Shown here: piece by piece, positions 11,387 through 22,492 of the stretch
Layout: each line of letters starts with the position of its first letter
How positions within the stretch are numbered: position 1 is the stretch's first letter
Assembly: GCA_022315425.1 (NCBI GenBank)
Contig: JAIUPT010000041.1
Coordinates: 2,356,001-2,420,000 of the forward strand
Source: Pseudevernia furfuracea
Taxonomy: Eukaryota; Ascomycota; Lecanoromycetes; Lecanorales; Parmeliaceae
Direction: 5' to 3'
Length of the DNA stretch: 64,000 bases
Position numbers and translations under genes: made by a program
The notes under the pieces: model-generated
The model's input: the letters and a program-made list of their open reading frames with translations, nothing else
Told to the model about the DNA's origin: nothing
Databases searched by the model: none

Positions 11387-13390
11387 TCATACAAGCATTA
11401 TAGTTCGCTCTGGCGCCGCTCGGAAAAAGTTCAACACTTTTTGTTCGTTGTCGCTTCCGAACGGATTTTCCCCATTCCAGAAAGCAAACCCGCTGAACGA
11501 ACCGACCCGCTCAAACCGATTTGACTCTTCAGCGAGCCTTTCTCGAATAATGAGGCCGAAAGTCTCTGACGGCCCTTTTCGTAACTTTTTCTTTTCTTGT
11601 TCATCATCAGCAGATTCACATTTGAATTCATCGCTTTCGAGATCCTCGCTTTCTTGCCTAATATATTCCTTCTTTATATAGACGATTTCTGCAATCAGCA
11701 CAGCGTAAAAAGAGTTCTATTCTTCAAGACTCAGATGAGTGTCCGCGTTCGTTGAAAGTTGAAGTTCTGCTTCGAAGACTTCGATCGCTCGCTCTAGAGC
11801 AAGCCTTTTTATGATCCAATAAGATGAATTGACTTCATTCGCAGCATTGTAGGTTTCCATAACCTCGACGCGAACGAATAAGACGATCATCTTGATATAG
11901 CCTTGAGATACCGCACCGTAAGCATTCTTACCCCTCGAAATACACTGGGTATCGAGAATCTGAGCATGCGACACTTTCAGGGCTATCGATTCCCACTTCT
12001 GTCGCAGAAGCCGATATGGTAAACCGCAGTCTTCGAGAGAGGCCCACGACCATGAAGGCGCTTGCTGAGGCAAAATGCGAGTTTGCAACCGTTCGTAGCT
12101 CCAGGTCAGATCAAGCAGGAGATTCTCTTCCCAGAGTCCCGCCAAATAGCGACCCATCATGCTTGCCTCCATCTGGGCGGCGAGGCCTGAAAGACACGAA
12201 AGTATATCGGTCTGGAAAGTCAGCTGTCTCACGCACACTCCGTTGACAAATGAGTATCATTGAGCTCCCATTTTGGCGGTGTCTCCAGAAATCCAATCAT
12301 CCTTTGAGGTTCTCCGACGAGAATCATCAAATTGAGTACATTCACACCGATATCGGGATCCGCATTTCCAGACCATCTCTTCCTTTGTGAAGTGAACCAT
12401 CCTGCGGGCCAGAAGCTGTTCTTGAAAGGCCCAAGCTCGCTGTGAAAGAGGATACTCAACTATATCTTTATACTGCTCACTTAATACTGTCTTATTCAAT
12501 AAGGAGCAGGTGTTATAGTGCTCGGGACACTTAGATACGTGCACATTAGCCTGTTCGTCATCGACGATGACAACAAGTTCAAACTTTCCATCTGCGTGCA
12601 TAGAACTAAAATCAGACGAATCGCGTAAAAACCCCTCATCTGCACCCTTAGCGCCATCTGCGCCGATGACAAGGTGCGCATCGTCATAAATCCTCGACAT
12701 CTCCCGTGACTCCACTTCCCAGTCGGACAGATCATCTTGTATGATACAGAGAGCATCAATCCAAAGATAACGAAGTCCCAATCTGCGTGTAACCTCAATA
12801 GCATCCTTAGAGTTCGGGGGTAAGTCATCCACCGCAATGTGATTTTGCTAAGCTTCGTAATTAAAAGTCGTCGTCTTCATCGACACTTCTCCACCCCAGC
12901 AATGACTTAGCGCGACGTAAGGCTCAATCTCCTGGTCGGTCACGTATAAAGATATACCACCTTCGGAAGATTGGCGAAGATCGAGCACCCGACTGGGCAG
13001 CGTTGTCGCACTTCCCTGACAGTCATGCTTCTCAACGCATTCTCGCAACCATCCGACGACGATATCATTTACTCGCGACCGTCGAGTTGCCATTCAAACT
13101 GCGATGAGTGCCCACCATAGGGCTCGAACATGGACGTTGATCAAACTTGGTAAAAAAATCTAAGCTGGAGCCAATCGACTTCCTCCTTCCGGAAATTCTC
13201 AAAAAAAAATTCTTGATATGAGGTGTTCGAAATTCTTCGAGACACACCCTTTTCAAATCCATCAGCTTCAGGATTCCAGCCCCACATAAGCAGACACCTG
13301 CTGCATCCGCTCTCAGCACCTTTCAGAAATCTTTCCGATTCATGAAAAAGCCTCACGTTTCTCCGTTTATCAATTTTGAATTTCGGACAT
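11387..13390 (-). pseudogene. Broken HET-domain (heterokaryon incompatibility) protein gene
   Basis: From 13093 to 11387 a single minus-strand frame reads a HET protein. It has WLRECVEKHDC, then LPSRVLDL, YVALSHCWGG, LGLRYLWIDALCIIQDD, SREMSRIYDDAHLVIGA, LSQRAWAFQEQLLARRMVHF, LTFQTDILSCLSGLA and a C-terminal FGLIIRERLAEESNRFERVG. These blocks occur in the usual HET order. The frame is cut by TAG at 12848-12850, TGA at 12257-12259 and TAG at 11717-11719. The two TAGs are explained by CAG to TAG, and the TGA falls just before YSFVNG, where relatives often have Trp. The N-terminal part (KGAESGCSRC, about 13356-13144) lies in another frame, so a frameshift or lost intron sits near 13090-13145. 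HET proteins trigger cell death on non-self recognition. This copy should be inactive unless stops are read through. Confidence 0.85.
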
Positions 13391-13805
13391 CATAAGCAAG
13401 GTCTTTTCAGCAGGTCGACGGATTGTAGATGAACGATTTCTTCAGAAGCTATTATAATCCTCTGCGTGGAAATGACACTCTGCCGTGCATCGCTAGTAGA
13501 AGTGACAGTCTTCTGTCTACGAAATCTATTATTTATGCTCTTAAGCGTATTAGAATACTCTTTGCTTAGTATCGTTTCTCTCAACGTCAATGCTTTTAAA
13601 TTAAATTAAATTTTAAATTATAATAAAAAAAAATTAAAAAAACTCTATTTAAAATATTAATTAGATTTGTTATTTTCTAAAATAGCTTTTTACTTTTTTT
13701 TACAACTTAAGTCTTAAGATAATTTAAATTAATTTTAATATCGTATTACGAATTTAATTCGTAAGTCTATACTTATAATTTATATAATATTAAGTCGATT
13801 TTAAA
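13391..13805. other. AT-rich intergenic spacer
   Basis: The spacer passes from host composition to RIPed DNA. A segment ACGAATTTAATTCGTAAG followed by TCTATACTTAT at about 13745-13773 recurs at 43820-43848, next to another insertion, so part of this spacer is a dispersed repeat end. I see no gene. Confidence 0.5.
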
Positions 13806-14542
13806 TAAATATATAATATAATAAAAAGATATTATAATAAAATAACATAAATTTTTATTAATATTATATTATAAAACGATATAAATCTAAAATATCTTAT
13901 AAGATATAACGAATAAGATAAGAATTTTATTAAAAGCACTACTAAAAGTACTACTGACTAGAATAATAACTAGAATAGTAATACTAAGAGTACTACTAAC
14001 TAGAATAATAACTAGAATAGTAATGTTGAGAGTATTACTAACTAAAATAGTGATGCTAAGATCACTACTGAGATTACTACTAACTAAAATAATAATATTA
14101 AGAATACTGCGACTAAAATAATAATGCGCAATTGCGTCTATGTTAATTGATCATCGAATTATTATTCTTCCGCCTCGCGTATCTTATTATTATTTTTAAT
14201 TAGTAGTTTAGCATTACTATTCTAATCATTATTCTAGTTAATAGTACTTTCGATATTATTATTCTAATTAGCAGTACTCTTAGCATTATTATTCTAGTCA
14301 TTATTTTAGTTAGCAGTGCTCTTAGTAGTGTTTTTAGTAAATTTCTTATCTTATTCGTCACTAAAATATCTCATCTAGAATATCTCATCTAGAATATCTT
14401 ATAAGATATCTTACTTTAATATCGTCTTATATCTTTTATAAAGATATGATATTTGACCCTCTCGATTTCATATTATATCATGATATGAAATTAGTTAATA
14501 TGGGATATTTCGTGAAATATATCATATCTTTTCGATTAGTAA
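13806..14542. mobile_element. Fold-back (long inverted repeat) element, copy 1
   Basis: Two long arms of degenerate TAGAATAATAACTAG / AGTAGTGCTTTTAGT units run in opposite orientation around a centre containing GCGCAATTGCGTCTATGTT and a CGCCTCGCG segment. The right end reads ATTTCGTGAAATAT then CATATCTTTTCGATTAGTAA, the terminal sequence shared with copies 2 and 3. The outer left arm is missing or too degraded, so the left boundary is approximate. The asymmetric centre lies in the opposite orientation to that of the other two copies. This copy is the least mutated of the three at its right end (it keeps GACCCTCTCG). No transposase frame is present, so it is non-autonomous. Confidence 0.65.
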
Positions 14543-14923
14543 GTATATCTTTCTATCTGAGAACCTCACTAATTAACACTAAACACTCAATCAATAGTTG
14601 ATACGTACGAGAGAATCGTGATTTATAGACTTTTCTTCACTGATGCTATCTATATAAGAGATAAAGATACGGAGCTTCAAAGTGCAAATAAAAGCAAAGA
14701 CTGATATAAGTTGAGAACTCTGACGCGTAAAGGCGTTCAATGTAACAAAAAGGAACAATAATAGAATTATACATTGAAACATTTATATAAACACAGCGAG
14801 ATTCTTTCTTAACATCTCTTCTTATCGTGGATGAGTCTTCTGATTCGATGTCTTTACAAAGTTCATTAGCTTCTTGGGTCCATCAAGTAGATATTGATCT
14901 CACTTACGTCTGTCTTCTCTCCT
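14543..14923. other. Short spacer downstream of the membrane-protein pseudogene
   Basis: The spacer is moderately AT-rich. The minus-strand frame of the adjacent gene can be followed past its stop at 14924-14926 for about 35 more codons, with one further TGA, to a TAA near 14830. The true C-terminus may therefore lie inside this stretch. Nothing else is supported. Confidence 0.4.
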
Positions 14924-17346
14924 TCAAGTCACCTTGTTATGCGCTTTTATATTGAGCATAGTATCATAGACTCTATTAGCCTTGATGATTCTACTCTTCA
15001 ACGTCTTCTCGTTCAGTTTCTCGAAGATTAGTTTCAAGTGCTCGTCATCGTCTTTCGCATCGCGAAACGTCAAAACACGAACAGGGAGCTTAAATATATT
15101 GAGTTTAGTGATATCGACATAGGTGTTGTGAAGCGCAGCTGTGAGAGTCGAGTTCATAGTAAGAGCGGTGACCTCGTTAATAGAGTCTCAGCAGGTAAAA
15201 GAAATGCCTGATATATCAACGTAGATGATGTGAGCTATCGCGATGATACAGTACGCTAGAAGTAAGCCTATCGCGAGTTTTGTGATCGTGCCTAGGGTGT
15301 TGTAGACGTATCCTTCAATTGTGGATAACACACGCAACTTTACCCAGTCCTTGGACTCTTGCGAATCAACTTGAAACACGTTGTTGCCTTTTCCCGCAAA
15401 CCAGTAATCGCCGTCAAAACCATGTTCGATGCTCGGCTTGACGGTACCTTGCAACTGACTTGCGGATCCAATTCTGGCGAGTCCGTTGGCTACCATTCCG
15501 GCCAATATTGTTTGCGCTTCGATCTTCCCATCTGCTATCCAATCCAATCCCATAAGAACGTTGATGATGGTCGTGTTAAGGTGTTCTATGGAAGGATTAA
15601 GGTACCTGGCCCAGTCTTCAGTCACCACAACCGGACGCTGGGGAAATACAGGATAGTAGTAAAACAATCTCTGTTGCTCGCTCAACTCTTCGGCCGAAGT
15701 CGACCCCCGAAAATAGCTGTCTGGAATTTGTGGGCCAGGTCGCGAAGCATTGGTCGCAGACTTGAAATCAATCTGACTGACAATCGGTGTTGCGTCTCCA
15801 TCGATCGCCGCGGTATAATTCATTTTGGATAAGCCCCAGCCAGCACCGATGCTGCACAAGAAGGCTTCTTGTGTGGCATTTTTGGCTGATCGTGGCAGCA
15901 GTATCACAGCCCCAACAGCTATACCGTTAAAAGGGAGATCAATCCATCTCAATCGGTACTCGGCTAGAGGACCCGGTGTATTCAACAAATAGGCTCGGGT
16001 AATGTTTGGGAAGACCAAGTTATCTTGGGAGTCACTGGAATTACCATCGTCCGTGAGAACTTGGAAGTCGAGTCCTGGAGAAGATGGAAATCCCAGGGGT
16101 TCAATGTCGCTGAGACCATTTATCACCTCTCGATTGTAGGCCACACTAGTGTATGGCTGATAATAACCGTTTGTAATAGTGTGTACAGAGTTCAATTGAC
16201 TCAATACTGATTCATGACCCTTTGTGCTTGCATTCGTCATAGCGACACTTCATAAAATCTCAGTGGTCGTTAGAGCGTCGGCAACTGCGGAGTGCTGTGA
16301 AGATGAGAATTCTGAGTTGAAAACAGTATTCTGTTTTTCATCAACGATGTCCCAGAGGAAGGCACCACCGAAGAACAACGTTCGAAGTGATGATCTCTCA
16401 GTGACCTGAAGGTTGCCTGAAGTTGCTGATCCGGTGTATCACTGCTCGCTTGAGGGAACTGAATTCACTTTCAGCTCCAAAGCTCTTTGAATAGCTTGCC
16501 AGTCGCTGGAAGGACATAGAGAATCGTATGTCACAGGGTTCCAAGTATGGCAGCTCGTTGGAACTAGAGAGCCATTCGTACTTTCGAGCATTAGCAGACT
16601 TGAGTGACCTGCAAGGGTTCAACAAATCTCGATCACTAACCGATCTGGCCATACGTCTTGAAAGGTCGCATTTAGCCAGATGTCTGTACTGCCAGCCGGC
16701 CAGTAGGCCAATCTTGGGATGAGAAGAATGGCACTTGAGGGGCCTATGACGGAAGCCAGAGAAATTGCGATACTAATGACCAAGATTATACCAATCCTTC
16801 TACTGACTGGAAGATGTTTCGAGCATGCTGTTCCCCAGAATTCCATCGACCACAGGTAGCTTGCTTGCGAAATTTGGAGACCAGAGAAGAGCGCCCCGAA
16901 GGGTAGACCTTGTCCTAGTGCCAGCTCATACCTTATTCACATTAAAACAATAAGAGCCGGGGATGCTAGGATACTCACCTGACATATGTAAACACTATGG
17001 CAGCCAGTGACGCCTGTGCAGCGATTTCGTGGATCTTGGCCCCAAATTGATAGTACGCTAAATTTCGAATAGTTGCTTCAACGTAGTAGGTGTTCCAGTT
17101 GAGAACGATCTCCCACAATGCGACTCCCACAGGAGCAACATGTATGAGTGCTCGTAGTAAGGCAGTCTTTCGGCTTCGGCGGATGGCCTTTTTTATTGGC
17201 TCATCATATCCTTTCCCAACAGAAGCATGTCGCAGAGCTTTGACACCCGCGACAAGCAAATTCAGGCCGAGGGCGCGGAAGAGGACTCGGAAGCCATCTT
17301 GAATGGCGGACCAACAGCGTTTGATTGTTGCAAGTGGCTTCATCAC
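14924..17346 (-). pseudogene. Conserved fungal multi-pass membrane protein gene, broken by four TGA codons
   Basis: The ATG at 17346 opens exon 1 (basic N-terminus, then ALLRALIHVAPVGVALWEIV and a hydrophobic segment ending in FTYVR). A 47-nt intron follows (16978-16932), and exon 2 begins YELALGQGLPFGALFSGL. It then has SYLWSMEFWG, a transmembrane stretch (IGIILVISIAISLASVIGPS), an extracellular-looking region (WLNATFQDVWPDRL; a Cys/Trp-containing part near 16540; LRWIDLPFNGIAVGAVILLP; CSIGAGWGLSK), then a C-terminal helix (KLAIGLLLAYCIIAIAHIIY) and EVTALTMNST. The whole of exon 2 stays in one frame, interrupted only by TGA at 16619-16621, 16439-16441, 16250-16252 and 15188-15190. At least the last, between TC and DSINE, is where relatives carry Trp. 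I know this architecture from many unnamed ascomycete proteins; its function is not established. The host gene shows the same TGG-to-TGA damage as the transposons. Confidence 0.8.
16932..16978 (-). other. 47-nt intron of the membrane-protein gene
   Basis: On the minus strand exon 1 ends ...TATGTCAG, followed by the donor GTGAGT. The acceptor is ...GAATAAG before GTATGAGCTG. Joining the two exons keeps one frame and gives TYVRYELALGQGLPFGALF, which reads as continuous conserved protein. The length and the GTGAGT donor are typical of filamentous ascomycetes. The short open frames on either side do not otherwise connect. Confidence 0.8.
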
Positions 17347-18965
17347 GGCTCCACAGTCAGTAATCGCGTATCACTGGATCAGGAAGATTAACCGAAATTG
17401 AGTCGTCTTCCTTTTGGTGAATCACAATGGAGGTTTTACCGTGTATTATGCTCGTCGTTAGCCTATCACGGAGGTGTTGAAGAACATGGAGAAGGAAGAG
17501 AAGTGCAGATACCGAGGCCTTTTATATCTAGAGGTTGAGCAGCTAATGGCGCGGCTTGGGTTCCCCGTCCTTACTGAGAACTGCTTTCACAGTGATAGGT
17601 GATCTTGGAACTACAGTGTGGGCTGAGTGTGGGCTGAGTGTGGCCGCTCTAAGTGGATGCGCATAAGGTGGATCTACTGGAGCAAGCTCTCCGAAAGGAC
17701 GGCACACCTCCCCAAGGGATGATGGCGATGAATTGGCGGTAATGGACATGAAGCTGCACGTTCGAGTTCTGTTGGAAAGGTCTTCGCACTGTAGTAGATA
17801 CCTTTCATATCCGAGAAAAAGCACAGAGCTGTCAAGGATCGAAGCTTTAGGCGTATCAGTCAGTAAATTGTTCGGTACAAAATGCTTTCGATGCCTTCGA
17901 ATCAATTGTCCGGTGATAGATGCATCAAAACGCTGATCAGCAGGAATAAAAAGGAGCTGACACATGCCGAGTTGACAGCTAAAACAATGTGAGGGCGAGG
18001 TGCATGCATAGCAGGCCGCTTCGATGAAAGCATTTCCGGGAGTCGGAATATGAATTGGGGTCAACTGACAAGCGGAAAGAGCAGAGGCGTGGTAAGACTA
18101 CCCCTTTTGTTGTATCCATCGAGTAGTACGTACCTTGCATTGATTGAACCGGGAGGGACCCCTTGTATTGCAACCCTTTGCATGCATACGGATGATGCAG
18201 CCAAGACTTCTGCCTGCTCGTGCCCCAATTTATTCCTTCAGCAGTCCTCCTCTGATAGCCCCAGCCGAGTCTTATAATAGTACAATGCGAACGAAGGGCG
18301 CGCCTCAAGACATAAGATGTCAATCAATCGCAGCTCGATGCAAGGCCCCAATAAGATTTTGGAGGCTTTGTACTGCGCCGTACGTCGCGATAAAGCGACC
18401 ATGCGACTCGACGGACGCTGAAACGAGGAGCAATAAGGAGCAAGTAAGGAGAGAAATCGAGAAATCGATCGTCACTTGGTTACTGACCGGTGAGCTCTGA
18501 TGTCTCATGGACGTGTGCAATCTGGCGGCCAACATCGATTGCACTGGTGCGCAAAACTTGTCTTCTTTCTGCTGCAGCCTCGAGACATTTGAGGGAAATC
18601 CTTCATATTGAATGCTACAAATACGCGGAGATGCTTCCAAACACTGCCCCTAACCTCTCGAAAGACATTACGCCTGTGTGAGACCTTCAAGCCTCGCGGC
18701 TTCAGTAGGACTGGGGGTTAGCCGATCATATTTCGTTGCTTCATTTCGCTTGTTCGGCTATGGATATAGTGGGGTGTTGGAAGGCTATTCTTAGCAGAAG
18801 ACACGTTGTCTCAGCAGATAGATATATACCTGCTCTGCATCAGCGAGTGACTCTTCATTCGAATTCATCCCTTTCAGAGTTATTGCACTGTTTCCCGCCC
18901 ACCCTCGCCTGTATATATAGCTTCATTTCACTCCAGGTCTATGCTTTAGAGCATGGGAGTTTTAG
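17347..18965. other. Intergenic region, no supported gene
   Basis: The region is balanced in composition and lies between two divergent genes. A minus-strand frame of 173 codons (18064-17543) contains a Cys-rich piece ACYACTSPSHCFSCQLGMC but has no domain I recognise and no homologous look over its length. Overlapping frames occur on the plus strand. A TATA-like GTATATATAGC lies at about 18911-18921, roughly 55 bp before the YAR1-like exon. I treat the ORFs as unproven. Confidence 0.4.
17616..17643. repeat. 11-bp direct repeat (GTGTGGGCTGA), 2.6 copies
   Basis: Two full units and a partial third run head to tail. No function is evident; it is a short tandem duplication upstream of the membrane-protein gene. 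Confidence 0.85.
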
Positions 18966-19624
18966 TCAGCACTAGAGCTATCACACGAAGGGATAAAAGA
19001 AATCGCAACCCTCTATATTCTCAACACCGATCAAATCGATGACCTTCTCTACCTAGCTCGTCTCGGCGAGACCGCGGATCTCAAAAATGCTCTCGACCTC
19101 TTCGCCACAAATATTTTCACTACTTCAGAAATGATCCTCACGGCAGTCGTCGACAAGCACACCGAAAACGGACTATTACACATGGCTGCTGTCAATGAAC
19201 ACATCGATTCGTCAACCTCGATATCCATCTCATTTCATATGCTTAATGCTTACAATCATCAGCTACATTAAAAGAACTTCTCGCTCTCTAATCCTCCTCC
19301 TCCTCTCGTAATCCTGTCCACTCCTTATTAAACCTACAAAATGCATCAGGAAACACAGCCCTCCACTGGGTCGCACTCAACGGCCATCTGTCAGCGGTTA
19401 AATTGCTCATAGAAGCCGGCTCGGATCCCACACTCATGAATACGACGGCGAAAGATGCACTGTTCGAAGCTGAAGCTAATGAGAAGATGGAGGTTGCGGC
19501 GTGATTGCTTAGGGAAGGGCAGGGGCTGCGAGATGCGGATGGGGGCACGAGTACGGAGGGGCAGGCTGGAAAGAGAGAGGGGAGGGGGGATGATGGGGGG
19601 CCGGAGGAGAAGGGGCAGCCATGA
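18966..19624 (+). pseudogene. YAR1: YAR1-like ankyrin-repeat protein gene, broken
   Basis: Two frames carry the protein. The first (18966 to about 19200) reads QIDDLLYLARLGETADL and ENGLLHMAAVNEHI. The second (from about 19262) reads ATLKELLAL, LLNLQNASGNTALHWVALNG and HLSAVKLLIEAGSDP, then EAEANEKMEVAA and LLREGQGL. This is the order of the fungal homologues of yeast Yar1, a small ankyrin-repeat chaperone of ribosomal protein Rps3 that works in 40S assembly. The change of frame at 19200-19260 is probably an intron whose donor is damaged: GATTCG stands where GGTTCG would give a GT donor, and CATCAG is a plausible acceptor. The second exon has TAA at 19289-19291 (Gln-type) and TGA at 19502-19504, at the Trp expected in 'VVEWLL'. 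The start codon is not visible; 18966 follows a TTTTAG acceptor-like site. A functional copy should exist elsewhere if this is a duplicate. Confidence 0.7.
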
Positions 19625-21858
19625 GCTTTGAGCTCGAAGCATTGAATTGTCTGCGGAATCGAGTGGCTTGTATACCGTTGAGCTCACGCTTCTCTGGCTA
19701 CGATGTCGCGCAGCTCAAGCGGTTATGAAGACTGCGTGGACAGCAGCATTACTTCGATCTTTCTCGCTTAGGAAGCTTGCAGCAATCATCGACAACGAAG
19801 GGCATCGTCATCGCGATTTTAACAGAATGTATAAAGTTTTCAATACTCAGAAGTTGTAAGAGGGAGTGAAGTGATGCTTAAAAAGACTTTGTGAGCGATA
19901 ATATGCTTATTCGTAGAAAAGAGAGTAGCTGCTGCATTGATCAATCAATAACTCATGGATGTCTAATCGATGCCGTTTGAATTGCAGCTATCATGAACTC
20001 GACAGCTAAGACTGAATTTGGTGATTTCATGTTCTACAAAATGACACCGCTCGATAATCCTACTCGGAGCCACGCAGCCCTGATTCAAACAACAAGAGTA
20101 CTCTCCAGCTCACGATCCCACACTGATAAGAGTGTTCGACCTCAAGAACTTGCTCCTCCTACCAGCAACCTTATCTTGCGTGAGGGGAGCGTACATCTCG
20201 GACAACTATAACGTCACTTAACTTGATATCTTCGAGCTCTGAAGCAACTGTTAGTCTCTCACGTCGCTTGAGGAATGGTCAGTCGACTTTTTATTATGCT
20301 CACGATCTTTATTAAGAGGTGCTTGAGCTTTTGCGCTGGCTTTACGCTTTATAAGATGTCTTAATCGAGTTAAGATAGCGGAGAGATACTCTTAAAAGAA
20401 CTATGTTTCGCTACAGCTACTCGTCTGAGTCGAAAAGAAGCGCAGAGTAGATAGTCAATAGTGTACAGATTCGAAGATTTCTATCTGGATGCTCTGTAAG
20501 AAAGTAAATTAGAAACCTTTCGATTATTCATGTCTGCGAAATGATATATCAATAGGCATCTGACAAGTCTATTTTGAATCTCGGTCTGCTGTGTTCACTA
20601 GCCCAAGATCCATGGTGTACGATGATGTTGTTGATGTCGTTATTTTTCTGAGATTTTAAAATCTTTACTTTATCCACCAATCGCCTGTCAGAGCCTTGTC
20701 ATTCCCATTCTCAGAACGTCAACATTACACCTGATCAGAAGTAGATCGTTTAGACTCAGCACTAAAGCGACATATCTCGTGTTTTCTTATAATCATTCAC
20801 AACCAAGCAACAATGGCTTGTCGATCTATACAGTCAGCAATGTTCTCGAAATAATCAATCTCTACAGTTGTAAGGGTGGAACGAAGCGATTTCGATGATC
20901 ATCGGATAACAAAGGACGCCCGCCCACGACCCTTCTGGAGAGGCTGCATCAGGCTGAGCCAACCCCCGCATATAATGGCTACCCCGCCGCCAATGGGGGT
21001 TTTCCAGTGCAATCTTCGTGTTCATGCGCTGCTTTAGATTGTCGGACTCGCTGACCAATGGACGACGAGTTTCGTCCATTTGAGCCTCCAGCCTTTTCTA
21101 TGTGGTTCGAAGTGTATCTATGCTTGAAGAGTCTGGACCCTAGTCTCGTCGTGGGGAGCGCACATTGAATGTTGAAAGAAAAACTTTCTAGGCTGGAATG
21201 CTGATCACGTTTTGCATTTGTGTGAAGGGTCGATAGAAGCAGATATTGCATAGGGCTACTTTACGACTACGTCTTTATCTTACTCTCATCGGCTTCTACC
21301 TCTCAAACTTGACGATAGTAGAGTATTTCGGAGTCTGACATTCAAACACTCTGAGTTTGCTTGCGTTAAATAGTTTTCGAATATCAAATTGCTAGACGTT
21401 AGATACACGTTCCTAGCTGTAAAAGGGTTTATCATCGTAATAGTAATATGTTGTATATACAACTGTCTTCTCGGCCATTGAGTGACGCAATCTTTGTATT
21501 AAACTAGTCGAGTCTTGATCATGGCTTTAATTAATAAGACGCCCTTCCTAATCCATGTATATTAGACGCGTTATTAGCTTCGATTAGTTCCTTCTGCATT
21601 AGACAGATACGATACACGATTAAATAGAACTTTAATGTTTGATGAGCTGATCACGTTCGCTTACACATATACAATAAGCAAAGTGATGACTGAACAAGGC
21701 GAGGTTGAGTATTTGCTCAGCGGCTCAGCCTGATAAGATTATAAGATCTACTTTCTTTTGGCTGACGCTCGCTTCTTCTTTATAGCCTCGCTGTTTCTGC
21801 CGAATTTTCATCTGCAACTCACCTTTGCTTTTGATTTCGTGACATTGCTGACTCTCAA
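19625..21858. other. Intergenic region, no supported gene
   Basis: The sequence is mixed in composition, with short frames on both strands that overlap each other (for example 21251-20979 minus, 19993-20211 plus). None has a recognisable motif, plausible splice structure or clear coding bias. A partly RIPed patch lies at about 20290-20660. No repeat ends were noticed. Confidence 0.45.
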
Positions 21859-22230
21859 ATGGCAGAGAAGACAGATTTTGAGACGTACAAGAAGGGAATC
21901 TGGGATGACGAGCCGTCTCCGAAGTACGCTTATTTCTGCTGACGATGGGACGCAACACATCCCCAACGAGGGCCTGGCCTTCGAAAGAGCGACCCCATGA
22001 ACACCAAGGAATTCAAGAGGGGTATGCATCCCTGTCCATGGGGTGATGGGTGCTTACGCGCGGCGTTCAATAGACATCTATGACAGCTTTGTCGAAAACG
22101 AAGACACGTTTAACCTGCAGCTGAAAATGGCATATGACAGAGTAAGATATAGTCGGTCTCTTGCATTTCAACTTTGGGATACGTATGGCCATACGCTCAC
22201 ACACCTTCTGCATATGTGAAGATGGGTCGT
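21859..22230 (+). pseudogene. Gene fragment, unrecognised
   Basis: From the ATG at 21859 one frame reads DFETYKKGIWDDEPSPKYAY, has a TGA directly after 'FC' (Trp-type), and continues to about 22072. A second frame then reads GAYARRSIDIYDSFVENEDT and FNLQLKMAYDRVRYSRSLAF to about 22200. A frame change, perhaps a lost intron, separates them. It may be the 5' part of the long P-loop gene that follows, but I cannot show that. I do not recognise the family. Confidence 0.35.
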
Positions 22231-22492
22231 ATCATCGAACGCCTTGTTAGTCAATCATAGCTTTGCTCTGACCTGTTCGCTTTCTGTCTGCGTATCGCGG
22301 AACATTTATTGTGAGCCGATAGTTAAGGCCAGGAAAGTTGCTCTCACAAAGCTTGGTGGTTGCGACTCTGCCGCGACAGAACCATTGAAAGAGCTGGATC
22401 CAAGCCTGGTTGCCTTCAATAAGAAGTTGTGACAGGACAGCCGACGTCAACTGGACAGTGATAAGGTTGAGACATGTTGATTCCGATCTCTT

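Noticed and set aside
16609..16640. 32-nt intron (GTTAGT...TTGCAG) in the membrane-protein gene
   Set aside because: It is too short for a fungal intron, and it would shift into a frame with no conserved sequence. The unspliced frame reads on into a Cys/Trp-rich conserved-looking part.
17543..18064. 173-codon minus-strand ORF with a Cys-rich piece
   Set aside because: No signal peptide, domain or splice support; overlapping plus-strand frames are about as long. Kept only as a note.
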